Below are positions 39,757-49,452 of a DNA stretch of 64,000 nucleotides, one piece after another. Numbering within the stretch: the first letter of the stretch is position 1; the number at the start of each line of letters is the position of its first letter. The translations under genes were made by a program, and so were the position numbers. Location of the stretch: contig NC_087063.1 of NCBI RefSeq assembly GCF_963678635.1, positions 8,774,386 through 8,838,385 of the forward strand, given 5' to 3'. Source of the DNA: Symsagittifera roscoffensis. Lineage: Eukaryota; Xenacoelomorpha; Acoela; Convolutidae. The notes below the pieces were generated by a model. It made no database searches. It was not told where the DNA came from and was given only the letters and a program-made list of their open reading frames with translations.

Positions 39757-41288
39757 ATTTTTAGCCTTCATCCGACAATCACCTACAAAAACCACAAAAG
39801 ACAAATAAAAATCGCAAATTTCATCAAACAGATTTCACAAATTCTATTAATCTCTTACACTTATAAATTTATAAATTTAATACCAATGCAGTAAATTCAT
39901 TTCTAAAATTTTCCCCACAAGCAGTAAATTTAATTATGATGAAAATTTGTAACTTAAAATTCCCCCATAACTAGCAGTAAATTTCCAAATTCTATGCAGT
40001 AAATTAATAAAATGCAATTGCAGTACTAACCTTTTGATATTTTCATTCATTCGCACAGAAATTCTATCCACACTCGCACAGCTCGCCCACGAAGAATTGT
40101 TTAAAATAATGAATTTCAGTTTCAAGTTTTCACACTCAACAACTCTAACATATAATAACATGTTTCAAACTTTCCTTTAACCCGGTTGGAAAGGAATCAT
40201 ATACTAAACAAAACTAACCAACGCAGCTTACTAAATACCACAAATCATAGAATAACAGCATGACTAAGAAAAGGAAACCAACGGTACCCAAACCGGATTA
40301 ACCCAGTTTAAAACTGGATAATTTATTCTTTTGAAGACTATTATAAAGTCTAAGAAAGAAATAATAAAACACAAAAAAGTCGAAAGACAAACCCATACCA
40401 CGAACAATTTGCTTTTTGGAAAAAGGACATAACCAACAAGACATAAGAAAAACCACAACAAACCCAACATAAAACGTTGTCACATAACAGGACCCCTCAC
40501 AAAAACCGCATGAAATCATACTCCCACTACTGGCCTAACCCACCAGGAAGGACGTCCTGAGCATGCTCTATAGCCGGCCTAACCCACCGCGCTACATCCA
40601 CGCTTTGTGACCACACCACTATTTTTAATAAGAGCTACTCAAGTGTGAGTAACTCTTCAAAATAACCGAACTAAAACAAAAAGCTTTTGTGAAAACAACT
40701 AACTAAAATCATAATTAAAAAATATTAAACTAATAAATGTTTTATAAAATGTAAATTACATTATGCAATACATAGATCAGAATACAACACCAAGGACGAA
40801 CATCTAAAGACAAAACGACCCCACTACACTCGAGAGAGAATGACCAACCACAATCGATATGCCACTCACAATCACAACTCAAAGGATTTAGAGTACGACT
40901 TGACTTCGCAGAAAAAGACTTCATTGAACTAGACCAATGACCACCTCGATGTTCAAGTATACGTACAGATCCGAGTAACCAGGCATCCCCTCCACGCACA
41001 ATCTCCACGCCATTCCCAAACTAGACCAGACACAAAAGAAGTTCTCCACGCAGAACAGAAAAACCTGACATAGCCAACCATTCTGAAATCAGATTTGAGT
41101 TTGTTGCGAAGACTTAGTCGTTGTCACTAGAAGACACAACGTCTTATGTCTCTAACTCCAGCTTCCTGGAACTTCTTTAACAAAAAGGAAACAGAAGAAA
41201 TAAGATGTTCGCCAAACACCAACTTCCATCATCCATCCTTCGAATTGCAGAAGAACTATTCTAAAAAACTCTGTAAAACCCGGATGGG
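39757..41288 (+). other. 1.5-kb 3' non-coding region of the element
   Basis: No plus-strand ORF of note. It holds four GCAGTAAATT motifs (39888, 39921, 39974, 39996) and a more GC-rich segment (40520-40620) with GGCCTAACCCACC twice and the palindrome AGGACGTCCT. The polypurine tract before the 3' LTR is weak (CGGATGGG). Export, packaging or polyadenylation elements may lie here. Confidence 0.45.
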
Positions 41289-41698
41289 TGGAACCTGATC
41301 TAAACTACATTTTATGATTGGATAATTTAGATATTTTACCAATGTAAAGTATTTAATATTAACCAATCATGATCCATCTAACTAACAACCCACTTATTTG
41401 TAAGTGCTGAAGTTACTTGTAATTTCAGCACCAGAGAGATTTGAATTTAACTTAGAAATTAGTTGGACTCTCCCGAGCACTTCAGCAGCCGCAATAAACC
41501 AGTATACCCTAGATCTATTGAGCCTAGCAGAGACTAGTTAAACAACCTGAGACTAGATAGTATAAGAGTAAGATTAGGATCGGTATTAGACTAAGAAGTT
41601 GCACGAATCTATCCGGCCGAAAATAAGATAGCGTGACGAGCAGACTCTGTACCCTATCCGAAATTACTCTATGAGTTAACCAACTCGGTTATAACTCA
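41289..41698 (+). repeat. 3' LTR (410 bp)
   Basis: Identical in length to the 5' LTR, with two substitutions. AATAAA at 41493-41498 would serve as the element's polyadenylation signal. Confidence 0.96.
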
Positions 41699-41702
41699 AT
41701 TG
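41699..41702. repeat. Target-site duplication, right (ATTG)
   Basis: Matches 22777-22780; the uninterrupted paralogue at 15533-15536 has one copy. Confidence 0.92.
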
Positions 41703-42445
41703 CCTTCTATCCTTCTTCTCCTCGGAGATTCCATTAAGAGTTTCTTTTCGATAGTTTTAGAATTGACCGGAGAGCTGCTCTCCAGCAATTTTTGGTTTAC
41801 ATCCATGAAGGCTGACGGAGATTCCAGTGTGGAAGTTTCATCCTCTGCTGGCTCAGTCGTTCCTTCTAACGTTCCCGTCTCGACTTCAAAGTCCTCTAGG
41901 AAATTGAAAATCAGGCTAGACATCCCACCTGTCGAAGCCTTATCGTCATCCTTTCCTGCCTGATCTGGCTCCTGATGCCTAGGTTCCTCCGATCGACGTT
42001 GGTCTTCTCCCTCCTTGTCGTCTCGCTTCCGATTCTTCCCTGAACTCGAAGGGCCTTGCTCTTCACTCCCGGTTCCGTCTGGAAACTTCGGTATGACTAG
42101 CCTGCCAGCTGACGTGTCTTCTTCTTCTCCGTGCTTTATCTTGATTTCTTCACAGCCGAAGGGCGCCAGTGCAGTCCTCGTCAACAGTCTCCCGCTTATC
42201 GTCAATTCCGGCTTCACGTTCATCACGATTAGCGCGGCTTCCTGCAAGTCTACCTTGCCTCTCATGATCATTAGCGTCAGGTCCAATTTCGCCAACTCTT
42301 CTTCAAATCTTCCGGGTTTCGGAGTGGCTGTATTGGTGATTCGCCTCCTCGTAGATTCATCCGTGTACGCAAACTGCGTGTATTGTATTACAGCAGCGTT
42401 CCTGCCCACGAAGCACGGATCCATCGTTTCGGAGAACTTCGCCAT
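41699..42445 (-). pseudogene. 262-aa accessory ORF, copy 2, truncated by the 18.9-kb insertion
   Basis: Identical in layout to 15491-16279 but cut after RRRRIEGN by the 3' LTR. The remaining C-terminal codons lie 18.9 kb away at about 22752-22780. One substitution in this copy changes KVELQE to KVDLQE. Confidence 0.75.
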
Positions 42446-42868
42446 CCTCCTCTCTTTCGTTTCAAAGGCTCTCAGAGTTTTGGGAACACTTCAATAGGTC
42501 CTCTATCTATTTCACCCATTCGGTCACGGAAATGATCGTCAAAGTTTATTGCTGTCATCTCTGGCACTGATATCTTCGCGAACAGCAAATCTTTGCTCAT
42601 CAATGCTCGTAACACACTTTGCTCTTACCTATTGACTGCACTCCCATCCACTGCTCAAATGAGGTTCAGGTGCTACACCGACCTTCTATATGCTTCCACT
42701 TTAACGTCAGCCAACGCGAATGTTACTGCAGGACCGCATATCACTGTCACGAACTACGTGGCTCCTCTGATCAATGCTAAGGGATCGGTCCGCATAACCA
42801 AGCTTAGGTCAATTAGCAGGGGCATGCCCCCAGCATGACGTCGCACGTCTTCCTCCCTCTGAATCGTC
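42446..42868 (-). other. Interrupted accessory coding stretch, copy 2
   Basis: Counterpart of 16280-16702; no intact ORF. Confidence 0.35.
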
Positions 42869-43588
42869 TCATCCTCTCCTGTCCCAAAGCGATTCTGCAG
42901 CAGGACGTATTGGATAAGAGTATACCTTATTCTCTATTCCGCAATTTGGGGCAGATATGATCACATCATATTTCCCTTCCGAGAGCAACGCCATCATAGC
43001 GTGTACAAACTTCAGTCCATCCGGGAGATGTGCATATCCCGGAGACAGTGCAAACATGGCTCTCGGTGTTATCTTGGAGAAGGCACCTCTTTTCAGGGTG
43101 TCCACTACTTCACCCATCGATTCGAGGATATATTTTATAGCTGGCGATACAGCGTCTTCGACCGTCGTAGTCTCTCTGAGTCTGCTCAGCAAACCCCTAC
43201 TGTGTAGATGGTCGTTTATAGCGGCAAATACGATTGTGATCGAGTTCATTTCCGACTGTTTTTGTACCCCGATGGCCATTGACACCGACTGCATTAGGTC
43301 CAGTTCGACCGCTGCCAACATTATAATGTCAGGCCAAAACAGAGGCTGGGAGGTATGTACGAAGTCTGAGTTCGCAACTATCATAATCTTTGCTTTTCTC
43401 CTTTCTGCTTTGTCATCCGCTGCGAAGATGGTCTCGTCTTTCCTAATCGTCTTCATTCCACCATATCTCTGAACATCGCCTTCTTGAGTCATCTGTTTCG
43501 GGAACGCTCGATCTTCTACGTGACCTGGGGGTGCTCGTATCTGCCTGAACATTTTCACGTGTTGTCCTATTGGTGCCCTCCTTGTCAA
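42869..43588 (-). CDS. Possible second SGNH-like protein (239 aa), copy 2
   Basis: Same protein as 16703-17422, including VFAAINDHLHSRGLLSR and SPGYAHLPDGLKF. The conservation of this 239-codon frame in both copies says little, since the duplication is recent. See copy 1 for the structural argument and doubts about activity. Confidence 0.4.
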   Translation of the reverse strand: MTRRAPIGQHVKMFRQIRAPPGHVEDRAFPKQMTQEGDVQRYGGMKTIRKDETIFAADDKAERRKAKIMIVANSDFVHTSQPLFWPDIIMLAAVELDLMQSVSMAIGVQKQSEMNSITIVFAAINDHLHSRGLLSRLRETTTVEDAVSPAIKYILESMGEVVDTLKRGAFSKITPRAMFALSPGYAHLPDGLKFVHAMMALLSEGKYDVIISAPNCGIENKVYSYPIRPAAESLWDRRG

Positions 43589-43709
43589 GAAATTTGCGGG
43601 CCTTTCTTCTCGATTTGTACATCATGATTCAGTTTTACATCCTGCAAAGGTCTTGCATTTACTAGACCCATTGTATTGTTTGAGGGTAGTCCCTCTAAAT
43701 CAGAAAATC

Positions 43710-43913
43710 TCAAGGCGTCATGGAGCTGAAATTTATGCCAGCTGCCATCAACCAGTCTACGCCTGCGATCGAGTACAGTCCGTTGTCGGATAATCTCGCT
43801 CCATTTAATATTCTCATGGCATCTGCTGCAAACCTTACGGTCTGAAGATTCAATTTCATCGGGTCCTGTTTGTTAATAAGCCAGGTAGAAGGTATGGGCC
43901 TCGACCACATCAA
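43710..43913 (-). pseudogene. Short accessory ORF after SGNH gene, copy 2
   Basis: Identical to 17544-17747; probably the continuation of the frameshifted SGNH region. Confidence 0.3.
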
Positions 43914-44743
43914 AAAGCTCCTGTCTGGTCGTCGCTCCTCTCAGCTGGTACTCGTTGTCTCTGATCTTGTCTCTGATCTCGAGGTGCTTGTCGTCTCCGC
44001 GGTCGGATTGATAGGTCCTAATCTTCGTCCTGGATGAATGGTTCTTCTTATTGGCGCTTCTCGCTATCGATCCTGTAGACCTGTCCTTTGCCCTGGCCAG
44101 ATGTGTTTCTAGGTCAAGGGGCGCTAAGGCAGAAATTGCCGGCTCGTTCGTTGTTTCTTCTTTCTTCAGCACTCCCGTGTCAAAGAGCGCGACTTTGATT
44201 TCATCCAGTCGCTCTTGGAAGACTTGGTTCAACCAGGCTTGTCCTTCGATACTATCAAAGTGGATCCCATCGGTGGTTAATCTGGCCTGTTCGATAGCTC
44301 TCAGCTCGTGTTCAATGTCTATAAGAATCATCCGTCCAACATTCCGACTCGCCAGATTTCTCAGTAAATTGTTCCACCTGATGAAATCTTCATTATGCCT
44401 CCTTCCTGTCCATGTCAACGTTTCCGTGCTCATTGGTACGGTGCAGAATTTCTGCCAGAGAGTAGTGAATAGGCACACCATCATTGACTCCCATTGTGCC
44501 TCTTCCTCATCTGAGCCTCTAGATACATTGTTCGACCCTATTAGGATCAATATGATAGGGATCCTCCCTGGGTTCATCAACTCCACCATTCGAAATAGCA
44601 GGGCTATCGTTGCACCTCCAAAGGCCATCACCGTAGTGATCCAGGAGGTCCTCAGGTTCTGTAGTACTCACCAAGCTGTCACCCAGTATCAGATGTGATG
44701 TCCCCAGTGGCGGTTGCTGCCGGTTTACTGCTGGGCACGTCAA
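43873..44743 (-). pseudogene. SGNH/GDSL hydrolase, frameshifted, copy 2
   Basis: GDSL block in the frame at 44519-44743 (LILGDSLVS); IGSNNVSRG and TDGIHFDSIEG in the 252-codon frame at 43873-44631. The same two frame breaks as copy 1 are present. This copy lacks 21 bp (seven codons, KCAVLTV region) before CTVPMSTETL. That in-frame loss removes a core hydrophobic strand and would probably harm folding. Confidence 0.65.
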
Positions 44744-45728
44744 TCACTCGGGACAATTTCTTCATCGGCATCTCTCGTAACTTCCTGTCTGGGACCTTAC
44801 AGCTCTCTGCTGGTAACGCTGTGTCACTAGCTCCCGTTCTCGCCATCGTCTCTTGGCAGAGCTGTACTTTGCCCGTATCATCTATTGTTCCATAGGTTGC
44901 AGTCACCCCGGAACCGGGCACATTCCTAATAGCGACCAATCGTCCAGTTGTTTCTATCAATTTTCTCACTGTTTGCTCCACGACTGGGTCACCTAGGGTG
45001 TCACTCGGGTCCGGGATTGTCACTCGACCAATTGCAGCTGATAGTTGCGTCTCCGTTGTTTTACTCAACTCGCTAGGCTTCAAAAATTCTATCGGGGGCT
45101 GCCCACGTGGAATATTCCTTGTAGGTATCGCTCTTTCTACGGCTGTCGTCAACGCCAGCCGCTCGGATCGCTCTTTGTACTCTCGCCTCAAGCGCTCTAT
45201 TTCTTCACCCTGTTTCTTGTTACAATCTTCAAACAGTCTTTTCCACATATCTTTGTCTTCTTCCGTACTCAGCATGGTTTTGGTCAATTCGTCCAGCTCC
45301 CTTCTGGTCTTCTCCAGTTCCTCTATTGCTCCGTTAAGATCTTGCATGGTTTCGTTCGTCTGAACCTCTTCATCTACTCTCGCCCTCTTTGGTGTCACAG
45401 CTGCTCTCAGTTGTGAACTAGACGAGGCAGCCTCGCTGTTCATCTCTTGATCAGGCCTAGGCTTGGTTGGCAGAGGCATCTCACCTGGCTTGTAGGTCCT
45501 GGAACTTCCCAATCCAGGCTCGTTCGCCAAGTCACTTCCTGAGAGAGCCCCGTTTCTCCACCTCATTACCCTCATGTTCGGGCAGTCTAGTACTCTTCTT
45601 TCTCCATATACTGCCATTAATAAGACTTCCGTGGGGCGGTCCCCACGGTTATCATGTCCCAAGATGTTTATTAAGGCGGCCAGCATCATGACTACCTCTG
45701 GGTCCTCCAGAGCGAAGTCTCGATCCAT
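44679..45728 (-). CDS. Accessory protein alpha, coiled coil (349 aa), copy 2
   Basis: The predicted protein appears identical to copy 1 (18534-19583): conserved N-terminal segment, then coiled coil (about residues 120-210), then a C-terminus running out in the GDS-encoding sequence. Lies downstream of the element C pol extension and macro-like segment, so in gene order it occupies the env position. Confidence 0.55.
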   Translation of the reverse strand: MDRDFALEDPEVVMMLAALINILGHDNRGDRPTEVLLMAVYGERRVLDCPNMRVMRWRNGALSGSDLANEPGLGSSRTYKPGEMPLPTKPRPDQEMNSEAASSSSQLRAAVTPKRARVDEEVQTNETMQDLNGAIEELEKTRRELDELTKTMLSTEEDKDMWKRLFEDCNKKQGEEIERLRREYKERSERLALTTAVERAIPTRNIPRGQPPIEFLKPSELSKTTETQLSAAIGRVTIPDPSDTLGDPVVEQTVRKLIETTGRLVAIRNVPGSGVTATYGTIDDTGKVQLCQETMARTGASDTALPAESCKVPDRKLREMPMKKLSRVIDVPSSKPAATATGDITSDTG

Positions 45729-46275
45729 CTATCATCGGTCCTACGTACGCCTCTTCCAGGTCCATCACTTCGTTCAAGTCGGAGTTGTCCATCTTCTTTT
45801 AGATTCGATTCTATTATAAGGATGATCAATTGAAATCAGGTGAATAATTAAACGATCAATCAGAATCTAGAAAAGAGGTCACTAATATCACATTTGTCAA
45901 TTTTACTCCAATTTCATATTAAAATTTATTTAAAACAGTCAGATAAAAACACTTTGATCTTTAAAATTTATTAAAATTATTTTATTGCTAAAGTTTTACA
46001 ATTCGACCTATAAAAGGCAGTCCAAACTTTACATCTATTCCTAAGATTGTCATCCGGTCATTCATTGTCACTAATCTTTTCATACCCAGGGTCTTAATAA
46101 CGTAACACATAACATAACATAAAACAACACACTAGTATGTAAGTATACTTGTAAGTATACATGTATGTTAGTGTCAGAAAAGATTACGTGTATCAGTGCA
46201 TACAGCTCCAGTGGATGCAGTCGTCCTCGGTTGGGGTCGTACACTGGAAGCTAGAGCTCCTTCACCTCACTTTCC
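45729..46275 (-). promoter_or_regulatory. AT-rich non-coding leader of alpha, copy 2
   Basis: Counterpart of 19584-20130, with the same GTAAGTATAC direct repeat near 46139-46160 and a handful of substitutions. Confidence 0.3.
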
Positions 46276-46685
46276 ACAAGGAAGTCTCTCAGTCTCGTCA
46301 AGGACAAGACTAGGTTTTACGATTCCACGTGCCGCTTCTCCGTCGCCCTCGTCACCAAGAACCATAAACATTTTCCCGGTATCCGCGACGTCGCTGGAGG
46401 AAAAGCTGCTACGCCTCCTATCACTGGTCTTTGCTTCCAAAAAATTCGATGTTTTTGTATTTTATCTTATAATCCGCTGCTAACGCTGACTTAAAGCTCA
46501 TGTCCGCTGTGATTGCTATCGCACATGTCCTATTTGTAAGTACAAAATTGCTATCTGTCAATATTATGCTACTTGAGTAGTCGTTCGGCAAGTTAAAATA
46601 TGACTCAACTACTCTCCCTATGTCCAGTTTCTTAGGGTCCTCGCCTGTCTCTGATTCTAGACCACCTGTCTCTCTTGCTATTCTT
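46275..46685 (-). pseudogene. Macro-domain-like segment, frameshifted, copy 2
   Basis: Same broken frames as 20130-20540: ITADMSFK segment, then after a stop the GG...PGKCLWFLVTR segment. Lies between the pol extension and alpha. Confidence 0.42.
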
Positions 46686-46705
46686 ATTTTTTTATTAATA
46701 ATTTT

Positions 46706-47453
46706 TCAGTGTGGGTAAGTCCTACCCCCACTCCCCGTCGATCGCATACCGGATATTAAATCGAAGTTGGATGCAGGAATGAAAAATTGCCCTTCCTGGG
46801 CAGCCCAGGAAGGATCATCCCTTTCAGTTTTTATGTATTTCATGCTCTCACGGTCTACATGTTGAATCGTGACACTGGTCTCCTTTGGGACCGACGTCAT
46901 TTTGTTCAGCCATTCAAAGACACGCAGATTTGTCAAGTCTTATTTGTAGGATTGCTGTTCCTCGTCCTCGAATTCTACCTCGGGCTTGTACCGTCATCGA
47001 TCCACTCCTTGTCGCGGTCGTCGACTATGTCGATGTATTGCGACACGGTTATTTCTTCTAGACCCACTACTCCTTCCACTATCTTCTTGAGATCTATCCT
47101 ATCCACTACGAGTCTTGTCTTGTCACTCTGTCGAGTCTGTATCGTAAACGGAAAATCTGGTTCCAAATTCTTGGGGACCTCCATCTGTTCGGGGTCTTGC
47201 TAGTCCTCTTCTGCGTAGGGCAAGGTTTCTTCATCTAGTTCAATCACCTCATTGGGATCCAGGTCCAGTGATGGACTTGATCCTTCCTCTACGACCTCAT
47301 TCCCATCATTCTTTCCTCTGGTGCCCTTCTCATTGACCTCACAGGCAGGGTCCATCATCAGAAAGTCCCCTTCTTCCTTGTCTGCAGGTATAAACCAGTC
47401 TTCCGTCGACGGGTTGTGTAGCTTAATATTTTCGTAGTGAGCGGCTCGGCCGG
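46706..47453 (-). pseudogene. Pol C-terminal extension, copy 2 (with extra 190 bp)
   Basis: Contains the same three frames as copy 1 plus about 190 bp (47263-47453) absent there. The extra segment encodes HYENIKLHNPSTEDWFIPAD and EEGDFLMMDPACEVNEKG, reading directly into LDLDPNEVIELDEETLPYAE, so it is original coding sequence that copy 1 lost, not an insertion here. A frameshift separates it from the integrase stop at 47464. Confidence 0.6.
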
Positions 47454-47463
47454 TACTCAGTCT

Positions 47464-48393
47464 TTAAAAACGTCCCCACTGGTGCACTTCTGTAGTCATG
47501 AAGGGTCCCCTCCACTTTCTTAGGAGCTTCTTCGTTCCTTTCGGTGATAAAACGTTTTGAAATACCCAAACGTAGTCTCCTACCGAGTAAGTTTTTGCAC
47601 AAGCTGCTTTTTTATCGAACTTTTTCCTCTGCCTTGCCTGTGCCTGCTGGGTGTTCTGTCTACACAAGTCGTTTATTTCTTGTTGACGTCTAATCACATT
47701 CCTTGCGTAGACTTGTGGTGATGTTTTCTTCCACTTATGTTCTGGGTAAAAGAAAATCAAGGGCAAAGACTTCTCGTGTCCGGTCAACATCATATGTGGA
47801 CTAACTCCAATGGTGGAGTGTTGAGTGCTGTTGTAAGCTCCCATCACCTGTGGAAGATATCTGTCCCAATCGGTCATGTGCCTGGAACAATATACCCTCA
47901 GCATCGACACCAACGTCCGATTAAGCCATTCGTCTGGGGATGGTATGTCGTGCAGTGAGCTTGAGCCACCTGTGAGCGTTTCATGAGCTCTTTCGTAAGT
48001 TCCCCCCACGAAAGCTGTTCCGTTATCCGATTGAAATGTCATCGGAAAACCATGTCTCGCTATCCACGTATTGATTAGATGACCGCACATCTCTTCTGCT
48101 GGGGCAGTTATGCAGGGCACGGCCTCTGCATTTTTCGTGAAGTGGTCTATCATGACCAAGACCTTATTATAGCCACTATGTGTCATACAGATTTTCTGGT
48201 GGTCAATCTGCACCACCTCGTTGAATTCAGATGATTGGATCCACTGCAAGGCAAATCGCAATTTCCTTGGATCCTTGACCTGTTGGCATGACAGACATGC
48301 TGTTACCCACTTCTCGCATGCCTTCTTCGTTCCATGCCACTCAAAGCGCTTCAGGATCGTCTGGTATACTTTGTCGATTCCCTGATAGCCCAT
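47464..48393 (-). CDS. Integrase portion of element C pol (309 codons)
   Basis: Starts MGYQGIDKVYQTILKRFEWH, with the zinc-binding CX2C (C33, C36). The catalytic core has D64 (VQIDHQKI), D123 (FQSDNGTAF) and a candidate E155 (PDEWLNRTL). Spacing between the second Asp and the Glu is 31 residues instead of the usual 35, in a region where the normal PYHPQ-type motif is garbled, so activity is doubtful. The C-terminal domain ends KWRGPFMTTEVHQWGRF. A single TAA codon about 20 bp upstream separates it from the preceding pol piece in the same frame. Integrases insert the cDNA into the host genome. Confidence 0.75.
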   Translation of the reverse strand: MGYQGIDKVYQTILKRFEWHGTKKACEKWVTACLSCQQVKDPRKLRFALQWIQSSEFNEVVQIDHQKICMTHSGYNKVLVMIDHFTKNAEAVPCITAPAEEMCGHLINTWIARHGFPMTFQSDNGTAFVGGTYERAHETLTGGSSSLHDIPSPDEWLNRTLVSMLRVYCSRHMTDWDRYLPQVMGAYNSTQHSTIGVSPHMMLTGHEKSLPLIFFYPEHKWKKTSPQVYARNVIRRQQEINDLCRQNTQQAQARQRKKFDKKAACAKTYSVGDYVWVFQNVLSPKGTKKLLRKWRGPFMTTEVHQWGRF

Positions 48394-48411
48394 ATGATCA
48401 TGTGACCTAAA

Positions 48412-48708
48412 TTAAAGTTCTGTCTGATAGAGTTGCGGCAACACTATCGCGTTATATTTGTACAGGACTTTGTCTTCTTCTCTTCTCTTGCAAGCCACGA
48501 TTCCGTCCTTGTTCAGATATAACCTCCCCTCTTTCTGCATAAAGTACTGTCTCAGAATACGGTAACTGTTTTCCTCCAGAACACCATTGTCTGGTGTTCC
48601 ATTTTTGATCCACCTTTTCAAGTTACTAGTAATGCGGTCATTTCTTTGTGCTCTTAGTAGGTCTGAGAGTCTGTATCTCGCCTTCAAGTACGTCTTCAAG
48701 ACCCTCAA
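48412..48708 (-). pseudogene. Element C pol: RNase H-integrase linker and start of integrase
   Basis: The frame contains LKARYRLSDLLRAQRNDRIT and ends LPQLYQTEL with TAA where element A has LPQLYQTEVLF. Same frame as the integrase piece, so one nonsense mutation splits them. Relative to element A the acidic linker of roughly 230 residues is absent. Confidence 0.7.
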
Positions 48709-49452
48709 ATGACTATTCGTTTCATCTACTTTGATAAGATCTTTATTTCCGCTGCCTTCTCCACCGGTAATTTGAGGTATCCCGGAATCGGATGTTCAGA
48801 TTTGTCCAACCATCTCGTCAAGGGAAACTACTCATAGGTTTTTTTGTTCAGAAATGAGAACCCTTCCTTAATTTCCGCCTGATTGGCTTGTTTCTGTTCT
48901 AGTCTTTCATAAAACTCAGTCTTCTTGCTGAGGCTGTCAGCATTCTGGTGTTTGTCACGCATCCTGTTCTCGATTATTATATGGTAGCCGTCTAATCTGA
49001 CTATTCATCGACCAATATAGCTCTGGTCCATCGAGTAGGTCTTCAACCAAGATAACGCTCTATTATCCACGCGTAACTTAAAGGGAGCGCTCCCTAGGTA
49101 TGCACGGTACTTCTCCATGAATGTGACCACTGCAAACATTTCTGCCTTTGGTGCACCATACTACATTTCAGTGTCACTCAACAATTTACTGCCATACGCA
49201 ATGGGACGGAGAACTGTTGTTCCATTCCATTCCTGCTCCTGCAGTATTCCTGAGATGGCTACTACTGATGCGTCTGTGTCAAGAACATACATGCCCTTCT
49301 CTGTTGGCATGCCTAGCACTGGCGCTTCGCACAGTTCCCGCTTTATGTTCTCGATGGCACCTTGAGTTCCTTCGTTTCACTCAAACTTTTTTCCTTTGTT
49401 GCGCATCAGTTTCTGCATGGGATACACCTTGTCTGCATATGCTTTTATGAAC
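48709..49452 (-). pseudogene. Element C pol: RNase H region, decayed
   Basis: Collinear with element A 1250-1880 (matches to PLTRWLDKS, YIGRW-type and LHQEQEWNG segments in changing frames), but interrupted by frame breaks, with no ORF longer than about 60 codons. Confidence 0.6.

Larger units (their letters stand above)
22781..41698 (+). mobile_element. 18.9-kb complex retrovirus-like LTR element
   Basis: The element is bounded by 410-bp LTRs with two mismatches (GG against TC near the 3' end), TG...CA ends, and an ATTG target duplication. The integrase and RT of the 2543-aa polyprotein place it in the Ty3/gypsy lineage. It carries about eight ORFs, an envelope-like gene and an ATG-less frame, making it roughly two to three times the length of ordinary Ty3/gypsy elements. 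Its base composition (very A-rich sense strand, low GC) is unlike the minus-strand elements around it. All major frames are intact and LTR divergence is minimal, so insertion is recent and the copy may be autonomous. Confidence 0.95.
41703..48232 (-). repeat. 7.2-kb tandem duplication, copy 2, right part
   Basis: Continues copy 2 after the inserted element: 262-aa ORF, 239-aa ORF, SGNH, alpha, AT-rich leader, macro-like segment, pol extension and integrase, matching 15537-21890 with an offset of 26166 and then 26145 after a 21-bp deletion. Beyond 48232 it reads on into the rest of element C pol, so this copy is in the ancestral context. Confidence 0.88.

Noticed and set aside
39934..41008. 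Minus-strand ORFs of 65-88 codons in the element's 3' non-coding region
   Set aside because: No start context, motif or conservation; likely chance frames.
22781..41698. Interpretation as two separate nested elements, one with gag-pol and one with env plus the 601-aa ORF
   Set aside because: No internal LTRs or target duplications seen; uniform composition and ATGA-linked ORFs favour one unit.
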